A stretch of DNA of 56,149 bases from MnTg04 sp964568075 (GTDB lineage Bacteria > Pseudomonadota > Gammaproteobacteria > Steroidobacterales > MnTg04), in NCBI GenBank assembly GCA_964568075.1, contig CAZMOM010000021.1:1-56149 (forward strand), read 5' to 3'. The position numbers and the translations under genes are program-made. The notes beneath the pieces are model-generated. The model did no database searches. It saw nothing but the letters and a program-made list of their open reading frames with translations, and was not told where the DNA came from. This document shows positions 8,234-16,033 of this stretch, piece after piece. Position 1 is the first letter of the stretch. The number at the start of each line of letters is the position of its first letter.

Positions 8234-9212
8234 TCAAAAGCTGATTTGGGGATCGGCTCCCCGGATAACGTATGCCTGATAAGCCAGGAAAGCCATTAAC
8301 AACAAAAACCCTTCTGCTCTGAAAACCCGGCCGCGGCCACCAAAATTGTAGGCAATCGCGAAAACAACCAGGGTCAGACCTACCATTACCGGCAAATGCA
8401 ATGTCAAAACGCTAGCGTCGATCTCGGTCGGACTGATGGTGGCCGCGACCCCGATAACGGCCAGCAGATTAAACATGTTCGAGCCAATAATGTTACCGAA
8501 TGCGAGATCGTGTTCTCCCTTCAATGCACTGACGATCGAAACAGCCAGCTCAGGGAGACTGGTGCCAACGGCGACGATCGTCAGACCGATAATCAAATCG
8601 GACACGCCGACGGCATGAGCGATGCCAATCGCGCCCTGGACCAGAAAATGTGCGCCGGTTAACAACACGGCAAGACCCAGCAAAAAACAGCCAAGCGCCG
8701 TCCGGGTTGGCATGTCCGAGCGGATTTCCGCGGCGTATTCGGCCACCATCGGGTCGCTTGCCGCGGAACGAAATCCCAGTCTGCCCATCCAGTAAAGCAA
8801 CAGGCCCAAACCCATCAACAGCACAACGCCATCGGTTCGACTGATAAACTTGTCCAGGAACAACATTACGCTCAGCAGTGTCACGGCCAAAAGTGCCGGA
8901 ATTTCTCTGCGCAGGGTCTCCGACTGGATGTTCATCGGCATTGTTAACGCGGTGGCGCCCAGGACGAGGCCAATGTTGGCAATATTCGAACCGATCGCGT
9001 TGCCGATAGCGAGCCCCGGGTTGTTGCGGATAGATGCCATTGCGGACACCATGATTTCAGGCGCCGAGGTGGCGAAACCGACAATAGTCAAGCCAATCAG
9101 CAGCGGGGAGATACCAAAATTGCGCGCCATAGCGCCGGCGCCGAGAACGAATCGATCTGCCCCCCAAACGAGCAATACGAATCCAGCTAAGGTAATGGTG
9201 ACAATATATAGC
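8234..9212 (-). CDS. yrbG: Calcium/sodium antiporter, YrbG/CaxA family (5' end lost in assembly gap)
   Basis: Inner-membrane K+-independent Na+/Ca2+ exchanger-type protein. The visible part has two homologous halves of about five helices each, with the alpha-repeat signatures GFATSAPEIMVS...GNAIGSNIANIG and AVGTSLPELAVS...GNIIGSNMFNLL, which carry the ion-binding acidic and Asn residues. The coding frame runs into ten N at 9213-9222. Comparison with E. coli YrbG suggests only the first few residues are missing. An ATG on the minus strand at 9225 lies immediately beyond the gap, but it is not in frame if the gap is truly ten bases. The gene heads the kds-lpt-rpoN block. Confidence 0.88.
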
Positions 9213-9222
9213 NNNNNNNNNN
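9213..9222. other. Assembly gap (10 N)
   Basis: Ten undetermined bases. A round-number run of N usually marks a scaffold join of unknown true length. It interrupts the start of the exchanger gene. In many relatives the mlaFEDCB operon sits at exactly this point, between the exchanger and ibaG. Confidence 0.98.
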
Positions 9223-9331
9223 CATTTCCAGCGACTGTTTCTTGCCCGAAAGCGGCCAATAGTACACTGCCCGCAGGCGCGTGGGCACGATAAATATGGT
9301 CGGGGTAGCTATTCGCCCGGTGTTTTTTTCT

Positions 9332-9359
9332 TTAACATTCGCTCCCTCGTTTCATTATT
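9332..9359 (+). promoter_or_regulatory. Possible sigma-70 promoter for ibaG-murA
   Basis: TTAACA at 9332-9337 is followed after 16 bases by ATTATT at 9354-9359, about 55 bases before the ibaG start. The match is moderate and the assignment is by eye only. If correct, ibaG and murA are transcribed separately from whatever lies beyond the assembly gap. Confidence 0.3.
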
Positions 9360-9413
9360 TGCACATCATCCGTCGCCAGGCGCAGCCGGTGTTAGCCCAG
9401 AAAAGAGTATTCC

Positions 9414-9668
9414 ATGCAGGCGAAGCAAGTTGAAGAATTGATTGGCGCCGATCTGCCTGGCGCCCGGGTTCAGGTAGAAAGTGGCGACGGCAGCCATTTC
9501 GCAGCGCTGATTATCGCCCCCGATTTCGTTGGTATAAGCAAGATTCAGAGACATCAGATGATTTACCGGTCGCTTGGAGAACTGGTCGGTGGCGAGATTC
9601 ACGCGTTAACCATCAGGGCATACAGTCCGGATGAGTGGGACGCCGTACAAGAGTCCGGGCGGGCCTGA
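9414..9668 (+). CDS. ibaG: BolA family protein IbaG
   Basis: Small cytosolic BolA-like protein that in E. coli pairs with monothiol glutaredoxin Grx4 around an Fe-S cluster and is linked to acid response and envelope precursor supply. The 84 residues show the BolA core: DGSHFAALIIAPDFVGISKIQRHQMIYRSL with the conserved His that binds the cluster, and the short C-terminal HALTIRAYSPDEW. It lies directly upstream of murA, as in E. coli (yrbA-murA). The stop TGA at 9666-9668 is two bases before the proposed murA start. Confidence 0.93.
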   Translation: MQAKQVEELIGADLPGARVQVESGDGSHFAALIIAPDFVGISKIQRHQMIYRSLGELVGGEIHALTIRAYSPDEWDAVQESGRA

Positions 9669-9670
9669 TC

Positions 9671-10936
9671 TTGGATGCTCTGCTTATTCAAGGTAGCAGG
9701 CGCCTTGAAGGCGAAGTACGCATATCGGGCGCGAAAAATGCGACTCTGCCAATTTTGGCGGCTACATTATTATCGAGCGAGCCGGTCCGGATCGGTAACG
9801 TTCCACATCTTCACGATGTGACGACCACGATCGAATTGCTGGGTCGTCTTGGTGTGGGGGTCACGATAGACGAGAAGCTCTCGATTGAAGTCGATCCGAC
9901 AACGATTTCCGAGTTTGAAGCGCCATACGAGCTGGTTAAGACCATGCGCGCCTCGATATTGGTGCTCGGTCCGTTGCTGGCGCGATACGGGAAGGCCGAT
10001 GTCTCGTTGCCCGGCGGTTGCGCGATCGGCACGCGCCCGGTCAATCTGCATGTCGAAGGGTTACGTGCGCTGGGTGCCGATGTGGAAATCGATAATGGGT
10101 TCATACGGGCCCGTTCCGAGCGGCTCAAAGGCGCGAGACTGGTTCTTGATACGGTAACTGTGACCGGCACGGAAAATCTGGTTATGGCGGCGACCCTGGC
10201 CGATGGCGAAACCATCATAGAAAATGCGGCGCGCGAACCCGAAGTCGTCGACCTGATCGAATGTCTGAACGCAATGGGCGCCAGGATTGCCGGTGCCGGC
10301 ACCGATACTCTGGTCATCGAAGGTGTCGAGAGTCTGCACGGTACCCATTATCGTGTATTGCCGGACCGGATCGAAGCCGGGACCTATTTGGTAGCGGGAG
10401 CGATAACCGGCGGTCATGTGCGGGTAAAGGATGTTTGCCCGAGTCACCTGGAGTCGATTCTGCACAAGTTGCGCGAGGCCGGGGCCATCGTGACTACCGG
10501 GGAGGACTGGGTCGAAATCGATATGCGGGGCAGGTCGCCGCAAGCGGTCAGTCTGCGCACGGCTCCCTACCCGGCATTTCCGACGGATATGCAGGCTCAG
10601 TTCGCCGCTCTGAATGCCATCGCCGATGGCACCGGGAGGATCACCGAAACCATCTTCGAGAATCGTTTCATGCACGTGCTCGAGATGCAGCGCATGGGCG
10701 CCGATTTTCAGCTTGAAGGCAACACCGCCATTTCCCGCGGGGTGAAGCATCTGACCGGTGCGCCAGTGATGGCCACCGACCTCAGGGCCTCCGCCAGTCT
10801 CGTTCTGGCCGGCCTGGTGGCCGACGGCGAAACGCGGGTCGAGCGTATCTATCACATAGATCGTGGATACGAGCGCATCGAGGAAAAACTTCGCCTGTTG
10901 GGTGCGGAGATACGCCGCGTCAATGATCGCAACTGA
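9671..10936 (+). CDS. murA: UDP-N-acetylglucosamine 1-carboxyvinyltransferase MurA
   Basis: First committed enzyme of peptidoglycan synthesis: transfers enolpyruvate from PEP to UDP-GlcNAc; the target of fosfomycin. The start is taken as TTG 9671, giving 421 residues that begin MDALLIQGSRRLEGEVRISG, which aligns with family N-termini. An upstream in-frame start at 9635 lies inside ibaG and adds residues no homologue has. The protein has the two-domain EPT fold, the substrate motif SGAKNATLPI, and the catalytic loop PGGCAIGTRPV with Cys at about residue 117, so it should be fosfomycin-sensitive in principle. Confidence 0.96.
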   Translation: MDALLIQGSRRLEGEVRISGAKNATLPILAATLLSSEPVRIGNVPHLHDVTTTIELLGRLGVGVTIDEKLSIEVDPTTISEFEAPYELVKTMRASILVLGPLLARYGKADVSLPGGCAIGTRPVNLHVEGLRALGADVEIDNGFIRARSERLKGARLVLDTVTVTGTENLVMAATLADGETIIENAAREPEVVDLIECLNAMGARIAGAGTDTLVIEGVESLHGTHYRVLPDRIEAGTYLVAGAITGGHVRVKDVCPSHLESILHKLREAGAIVTTGEDWVEIDMRGRSPQAVSLRTAPYPAFPTDMQAQFAALNAIADGTGRITETIFENRFMHVLEMQRMGADFQLEGNTAISRGVKHLTGAPVMATDLRASASLVLAGLVADGETRVERIYHIDRGYERIEEKLRLLGAEIRRVNDRN

Positions 10937-10967
10937 CGTCGACACATCGACATCGGCAAGGGTGCCG

Positions 10968-12089
10968 TCAAGGAATCGGCGGTCGTTCTTCGATGACCGC
11001 CGATACCTGGAAACTGCGCCCGTCCCTGAGGCCGTCGATCAGGATTTCAGAGCCCGGACTCATGCCTGCGACCAGGTTGAGCGCGTCGCGCGAAAAACGA
11101 ATCACATTGGTATCGATTCGGGTGATCACGTCGCCAGGCCGTAAACCGGCGCGGAACCCCGGTCCATCGCCATTGACATCGTAAAGTTCAATTCCGATCG
11201 TGCCCGGTATCCCAATATCTTCCGACCGCTGAGCGCTTAAATTTTGCGGTGAGACACCCAGCCATCCACGAATAACCCGGCCATGGGTAATGAGTTGCTG
11301 GCTGACTCCCCGCACCAGGTTGACGGGAATTGCAAAACTGATCCCGTCGGGCATCAGACTGGCAGACAGAACGGCGGTATTGATGCCCACCAGTTCACCG
11401 TCTGTGTTGACCAGCGCTCCGCCCGAGTTACCTTCATTGATTGCCGCGTCGGTCTGGATAAAGTTCTCAAATGTAAACAGACCGAGCTGGGCGCGGCCGG
11501 TGGCGCTGACAATGCCTTGTGTTACTGAGTGGCTGAGGCCGTACGGATTTCCGATCGCCAATACGACGTCACCGGTTTTCATCTGATCGGAGCGGCCCAT
11601 CGGGATTGCGGGCAAGTCGGTAACGGGGACCCGAAGGAGAGCCAGATCCGTGTCAATGTCTTGTCCGACGAGAGTGGCTTTGAATTCCCGGCCATCCAGC
11701 AGCTGCACGCTTACTTCGTCTGCGTTTTCGATGACGTGATGATTGGTAATGACGTAACCGTCACTACGAATGATCACACCCGAACCGAGACTACGCTGCT
11801 GTCTCTGCGGCCGTCCATCGGCGCTATTTCGAAATATTCGCCTGACCGCATCCTGCCTGTCTTCTCGATTGACGATTCTAAGCGAATAAATATTGACCAC
11901 AGACGGGATCGACGCCGATACGCTGTCGGCAAAGGAGTCCTGCCCGGCAGGTTGCCGGTTGGGTGTATCGGGCTGGGCTGGCCCCTCGAGCCACTGCGGC
12001 CTCGCCCAGACAAATAAGAACGCGATGGCCAGCCCCAGCACGACGGATCTGGCCAGAAAGCCGACTATATTCGGCCATCGTCCTTTCAT
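10968..12089 (-). CDS. degS: Periplasmic serine endoprotease, DegS/AlgW type
   Basis: Membrane-anchored HtrA-family protease that starts the sigma-E envelope stress cascade by cutting the anti-sigma factor. The chosen start ATG 12089 gives 373 residues: an N-terminal anchor helix (about 9-27), a trypsin-like domain with His118 (TNHHV), Asp148 (TDLALL) and Ser222 (EGNSGGAL), and one C-terminal PDZ domain (about 255-360; GVSPQNL, GLRPGDVITRID). A longer frame to 12167 adds 26 residues before the anchor and looks wrong. One PDZ domain plus an anchor fits DegS/AlgW rather than DegP. It converges on murA with a 31-base gap and diverges from petA. Confidence 0.93.
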   Translation of the reverse strand: MKGRWPNIVGFLARSVVLGLAIAFLFVWARPQWLEGPAQPDTPNRQPAGQDSFADSVSASIPSVVNIYSLRIVNREDRQDAVRRIFRNSADGRPQRQQRSLGSGVIIRSDGYVITNHHVIENADEVSVQLLDGREFKATLVGQDIDTDLALLRVPVTDLPAIPMGRSDQMKTGDVVLAIGNPYGLSHSVTQGIVSATGRAQLGLFTFENFIQTDAAINEGNSGGALVNTDGELVGINTAVLSASLMPDGISFAIPVNLVRGVSQQLITHGRVIRGWLGVSPQNLSAQRSEDIGIPGTIGIELYDVNGDGPGFRAGLRPGDVITRIDTNVIRFSRDALNLVAGMSPGSEILIDGLRDGRSFQVSAVIEERPPIP

Positions 12090-12166
12090 CGATTTCTTCG
12101 CATCACAATTATTCGCACCGGTAATTCTGGTTCGATAGCAAACGGCAAGTATTACATGGCCGCTCA

Positions 12167-12195
12167 TCGTCAGCTATTGACAGCCAGTGTATAAT
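12167..12195 (+). promoter_or_regulatory. Predicted sigma-70 promoter of the petABC operon
   Basis: A perfect -10 box TATAAT at 12190-12195 is preceded after exactly 17 bases by TCGTCA (12167-12172), a 4/6 match to the -35 consensus. A TTGACA at 12177-12182 is too close to the -10 to serve it. Transcription would begin near 12202 and leave a leader of about 88 bases before petA, whose start is preceded by AAGGGAG. Confidence 0.5.
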
Positions 12196-12289
12196 GCGCC
12201 ATCCGAAAATACCCGGACCGCAATTCTTTCTCGCGGCCAACTGAAAATTAACCAAAACAGGGCGCTGCTGTAAGGGAGTTCTATATATC

Positions 12290-12883
12290 ATGAGTGGTGA
12301 CGTTGATCTGGGCAGACGTCATTTCCTGACGGTGGCCACGACGATAACCGGTACCGTCGGGGTGGTTCTGGCCGTCGTGCCATTTGTGTCCAGTTGGAAT
12401 CCCAGCGCCAGGGCGCAGGCGATTGGAGCGCCGGTTGAAGTTGATATTTCGAAGATAGATCCGGGTTCCATGGTCGCGATTAAGTGGCGAGGAAAAGCGG
12501 TCTGGATTTTGCGCCGTACTCCGCAAATGCTCGCCAGCCTGAATCAAATCGAAGACGATCTTCGGGATCCGTTTTCAAACGAACCTCAACAGCCTTCTTA
12601 TGCAGCGAATCAGCACAGGTCGGTCAGGCCCGAGTACCTGGTGCTTGAAGGAGTGTGTACTCACCTGGGATGCGCGCCACTGGAAAAATTTCAGCCTGGC
12701 GATCCCGAAATAGGTGCCGACTGGCCAGGCGGTTTTTTCTGTCCGTGTCATGGTTCGAAATTTGATTTATCTGGACGTGTTTACAAGGGTGTTCCGGCAC
12801 CGACCAACCTGATCGTTCCTCCACACCGCTATGTCGGAGACTCGACAATTCTGATCGGCAACGATAGTGGGGTTGTGGCGTGA
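12290..12883 (+). CDS. petA: Ubiquinol-cytochrome c reductase iron-sulfur (Rieske) subunit
   Basis: Rieske [2Fe-2S] subunit of cytochrome bc1 (complex III), which passes one electron from ubiquinol to cytochrome c1. The 197 residues begin with a twin-arginine-like segment LGRRHFLTVAT and a membrane helix that stays as anchor. The cluster-binding domain has CTHLGC (Cys123, His125, Cys128) and CPCHGS (Cys151, Cys153, His154), giving two Cys and two His ligands plus the disulfide pair. It is first in petABC and overlaps petB through GTGA. Confidence 0.97.
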   Translation: MSGDVDLGRRHFLTVATTITGTVGVVLAVVPFVSSWNPSARAQAIGAPVEVDISKIDPGSMVAIKWRGKAVWILRRTPQMLASLNQIEDDLRDPFSNEPQQPSYAANQHRSVRPEYLVLEGVCTHLGCAPLEKFQPGDPEIGADWPGGFFCPCHGSKFDLSGRVYKGVPAPTNLIVPPHRYVGDSTILIGNDSGVVA

Positions 12884-14145
12884 GATCGGAAAAGACCGAG
12901 ATACTCGAGCGCGTTTCCGAGCATATGCAGGCGTTGCTCGTTTGGATCGATGCGCGGTTCCCGCTGAGCAAGATGTTCCGCGAGCATCTTTCTGAATATT
13001 ACGCGCCGAAGAATTTTAATTTCTGGTACTACTTCGGCTCTCTGGCGATGCTGGTCCTGGTGCTGCAAATTGTTACCGGTATTTTTCTGACGATGAGTTA
13101 CAAGCCGTCGGCCGAAGAAGCGTTTGCGTCGGTTGAGTACATCATGCGTGACGTTAACTGGGGCTGGCTGGTCAGGTACATGCATTCCACGGGCGCGTCG
13201 GCGTTTTTCATCGTTGTTTATTTACACATGTTCCGCGGGATTCTGTACGGCTCATACAAAAAACCTCGCGAGTTGTTGTGGATTTTTGGCATGCTGATCT
13301 ACCTCGCCCTGATGGCCGAGGCTTTTTTTGGTTATCTGTTGCCCTGGGGCCAAATGTCCTACTGGGGCGCTCAGGTCATCGTTTCGTTGTTCAGCGCGAT
13401 CCCGTTTGGTATTGGTGAGGTATTGGTCGAATGGATTCGTGGCGATTACTTTATTTCCGACATCACGCTGAACCGCTTCTTTTCGCTGCATGTCATCGCT
13501 GTACCGCTTGCGCTGATTTTCCTTGTCATTGCTCATATTCTCGCTCTGCACGAAGTTGGTTCGAACAATCCCGATGGCATCGAGATCAAGGAGAACAAGG
13601 ATGAGAGGGGAATTCCGCTCGATGGAATTCCTTTTCACCCGTATTACACGGTTAAGGACATTGTGGGTGTTGCCGTTTTTTTGGCCATTTTCTCCGCCGT
13701 GGTTTTCTTTGCGCCGGAAGTGGGCGGGTATTTTCTTGAGCACGCCAATTTTGAGCCGGCCAACAGCCTGAAGACGCCGGAGCATATTGCGCCGGTATGG
13801 TATTTCACGCCGTTCTACGCGATCCTGCGTGCCGTTCCGGACAAGCTTCTGGGTGTGTTGCTAATGGGCGGGGCAATCGTATTGTTGTTTCTTTTGCCCT
13901 GGCTCGATAAGTCACCGGTCAAATCCATTCGTTACCGTGGTTGGATTTTTAAACTTGCGGTCACTTTGTTCGCGATTAGTTTCGTCGCGCTGGGATATTT
14001 GGGCATGCAGCCGGTTACGACTGCATTTACTCAGGCGGCCCGGGTATTTTCTGCCATTTATTTCCTGTTCTTCCTTTTAATGCCGTTTTATACACGATGG
14101 GACAAAACCAAGCCGGTGCCGGACAGGGTGACCTATCATGATTAA
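12880..14145 (+). CDS. petB: Ubiquinol-cytochrome c reductase cytochrome b subunit
   Basis: Integral membrane subunit of complex III that carries hemes bL and bH and the Qo and Qi sites. The 421 residues include about eight to nine membrane helices. Helix B holds RYMHSTGASAFFIVVYLHMFRG and helix D SLHVIAVPLALIFLVIAHILALHEVG, each with the heme-ligand His pair. The Qo signature is present as PVWYFTPFYAILRAV, with a PVWY where many proteins have PEWY, as is common in proteobacteria. The start is GTG 12880 overlapping the petA stop; an internal ATG at 12925 is a less likely alternative. Confidence 0.97.
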   Translation: MRSEKTEILERVSEHMQALLVWIDARFPLSKMFREHLSEYYAPKNFNFWYYFGSLAMLVLVLQIVTGIFLTMSYKPSAEEAFASVEYIMRDVNWGWLVRYMHSTGASAFFIVVYLHMFRGILYGSYKKPRELLWIFGMLIYLALMAEAFFGYLLPWGQMSYWGAQVIVSLFSAIPFGIGEVLVEWIRGDYFISDITLNRFFSLHVIAVPLALIFLVIAHILALHEVGSNNPDGIEIKENKDERGIPLDGIPFHPYYTVKDIVGVAVFLAIFSAVVFFAPEVGGYFLEHANFEPANSLKTPEHIAPVWYFTPFYAILRAVPDKLLGVLLMGGAIVLLFLLPWLDKSPVKSIRYRGWIFKLAVTLFAISFVALGYLGMQPVTTAFTQAARVFSAIYFLFFLLMPFYTRWDKTKPVPDRVTYHD

Positions 14146-14893
14146 GCGGAAAATAATCGGTAGTGTCGTCCTCGGTTCTTTCGTGTTTTCGCCAGCATTG
14201 ATTGCCGCCAGCGAAGATGGCATCCGGATGGAGCCGGCAAATAACATACTGAGCAGTGTTCAGTCCCTGCAACGCGGCGCCGCACATTTTGTTAATTACT
14301 GTATGGGTTGTCACTCGGCAAAATATGTCCGTTACAACCGCTTGGCCGATGATCTTCAGTTGAGCGAGCAGCAGATGATGGAAAATCTGATGTTTGTCGG
14401 GGAAAAGTTGCTCGATACGATGAATATCGCGATGGATCCACTGGATGCCGGTCGTTGGTTTGGTCAGGTGCCGCCGGATCTCAGCTTGGTCGCGCGCGCC
14501 AAAGGAACCGACTACGTTTTCAATTACCTGAAGGGTTTTTATTCCGATCCTGGCCGCCGCAGCGGGACCAATAACGTATTTTTGCCAGGCGCCAGCATGC
14601 CGCATGTCTTGTGGGAGCTGCAAGGGCTACGAAGACCCGTTTATGAGGCTAACATCGATGCCAGTGGCGGTGTACACAAGGTGATGGTCGGATTTGAACA
14701 GATCACCGAGGGCCTGCTGAGTCCCGAAGAATACGATCAATTCGTTCGTGATCTTGCCAACTTTCTTGAGTACATCAGTGAACCCGTAAAACTGGAGCGC
14801 AAAGTGTTAGGTGTCCGGGTGCTGATGTTCCTGTTGATATTCTTTCTTTTTGCTTACCTGCTTAAGCAGGAATACTGGAAAGACATAAAATAA
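14138..14893 (+). CDS. petC: Ubiquinol-cytochrome c reductase cytochrome c1 subunit
   Basis: Periplasmic heme-c subunit of complex III that hands electrons to soluble or membrane cytochromes c. The 251-residue product has an N-terminal signal peptide (about 1-24), one heme motif CMGCH at residues 55-59, a likely axial Met in GASMPHV, and a C-terminal anchor helix (VLMFLLIFFLFAYLL). It overlaps petB by eight bases. The following gene sspA is 42 bases away, the standard petABC-sspAB arrangement. Confidence 0.96.
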   Translation: MIKRKIIGSVVLGSFVFSPALIAASEDGIRMEPANNILSSVQSLQRGAAHFVNYCMGCHSAKYVRYNRLADDLQLSEQQMMENLMFVGEKLLDTMNIAMDPLDAGRWFGQVPPDLSLVARAKGTDYVFNYLKGFYSDPGRRSGTNNVFLPGASMPHVLWELQGLRRPVYEANIDASGGVHKVMVGFEQITEGLLSPEEYDQFVRDLANFLEYISEPVKLERKVLGVRVLMFLLIFFLFAYLLKQEYWKDIK

Positions 14894-14935
14894 CAAGCGG
14901 GCTAGTCCCGCGAATATTCTGAGTTGGAGTTTATT

Positions 14936-15565
14936 ATGGCACTAGTGGCTAATCGCCGATCCGTCATGACATTGTTTTCGAAATCTGTGTGTGTGCACAG
15001 TCATCGCACAAGAATAGTGCTGGCGGAGAAAGGCATTGCGGTCGACCTGGTGGATGTCGAAGGGCCGGATTTACCCGAAGACCTTTTGGATCTGAATCCG
15101 TATCACAGCGTTCCAACGCTGGTTGATCGCGACCTGGTCCTTTATGACTCCCAGGTCATTATGGAATATCTTGACGAACGGTTTCCCCATCCTCCTCTGA
15201 TGCCGGTGGATCCGGTCAGTCGCGCACAGTTCAGGCTGGCGCTGTATCGAATCGAGAAAGACTGGTACGAGTTGGCCGACAGGATAGAGGGCAATACCGA
15301 CACGAAGTCTGCCAACCAGGCACGCAAGCAACTAAAAGAGAGCGTGATTTCGAGTAGCGATATATTCGCCGCCAGACAATTTTTTATCAGCGACGACTTC
15401 TCGATAGTGGATTGCACTGTGGCGCCGATACTGTGGCGGTTGCCATATTTCGGAATCGAGCTACCGGCCAATACCAAATCAATCCAGCAATATATGAAGA
15501 AAGTTTTCGCCCGGGCTTCTTTCCAGGCCAGTTTGTCGGAGCTCGAGCAGGAGATGCGGATCTGA
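14936..15565 (+). CDS. sspA: Stringent starvation protein A
   Basis: RNA polymerase-associated protein with a glutathione S-transferase fold that alters promoter choice in stationary phase. The 209 residues have the thioredoxin-like N-terminal half (MTLFSKSVCVHSHRTRIVLAEKG; NPYHSVPTLVDRDLVLYDSQVIMEYLDERFPHPPL in the order expected) and an all-helical C-terminal half. Start ATG 14936 has GGAG six bases upstream; a TTG at 14924 lies within that region and is unlikely. A short inverted repeat GCGGG/CCCGC lies between petC and this gene. Confidence 0.94.
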   Translation: MALVANRRSVMTLFSKSVCVHSHRTRIVLAEKGIAVDLVDVEGPDLPEDLLDLNPYHSVPTLVDRDLVLYDSQVIMEYLDERFPHPPLMPVDPVSRAQFRLALYRIEKDWYELADRIEGNTDTKSANQARKQLKESVISSSDIFAARQFFISDDFSIVDCTVAPILWRLPYFGIELPANTKSIQQYMKKVFARASFQASLSELEQEMRI

Positions 15566-15608
15566 CGGGCGCCAGCCCGTTCTGTATTTCGATCAGCAGA
15601 ATAATCGT

Positions 15609-16010
15609 ATGGCAAAGCAGTCAGAGCCATCACGGCGGCCTTATCTATTGCGTGCAATGCATGAGTGGATCAGCGATTGCGGTTATTCCGCACATATCGT
15701 TGTGAATGCCGCCGCCGATGGTGTGGTGGTTCCTGACAAGTTTGTGGAAAATGGAAAAATTGTTCTGAATATCGATAGTCATGCTGTAACCAATCTTTCT
15801 CTCGGCAAAGACAACATTGAGTTTGATGCGCTATTCGAGGGCAAACACTGGCATGTTTCCCTGCCGGTATCGGCGGTGCAGGGAGTTTACGCCAAGGAGA
15901 CCGGCGTCGGCATGATTTTTAACGACGACGATGAATCAGACCCGCCAGGACCCGGCGGTCCGGATAAAGGGAAACCCGGTGAGCGGCCTCAGCTAAAAAT
16001 CGTGCGCTGA
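15609..16010 (+). CDS. sspB: ClpXP protease specificity-enhancing factor SspB
   Basis: Adaptor that delivers ssrA-tagged peptides and some other substrates to ClpXP. The 133 residues start with SRRPYLLRAMHEWISDCGYSAHIVVNA, the conserved peptide-binding fold, followed by an acidic flexible linker (DDDDESD, then Pro/Gly rich) and a terminal basic-hydrophobic tail RPQLKIVR, the typical ClpX-docking module. It follows sspA by 43 bases. A small hairpin (ACGGGC/GCCCGT, 15565-15580) overlaps the sspA stop and may mark processing or weak termination. Confidence 0.95.
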   Translation: MAKQSEPSRRPYLLRAMHEWISDCGYSAHIVVNAAADGVVVPDKFVENGKIVLNIDSHAVTNLSLGKDNIEFDALFEGKHWHVSLPVSAVQGVYAKETGVGMIFNDDDESDPPGPGGPDKGKPGERPQLKIVR

Positions 16011-16033
16011 CTCAGGGGCGGTCCAGCGTCGGG

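Noticed and set aside
15565..15580. Terminator between sspA and sspB
   Set aside because: The 6-bp hairpin overlaps the sspA stop and is followed only by a weak T-containing stretch; sspA and sspB are usually cotranscribed.
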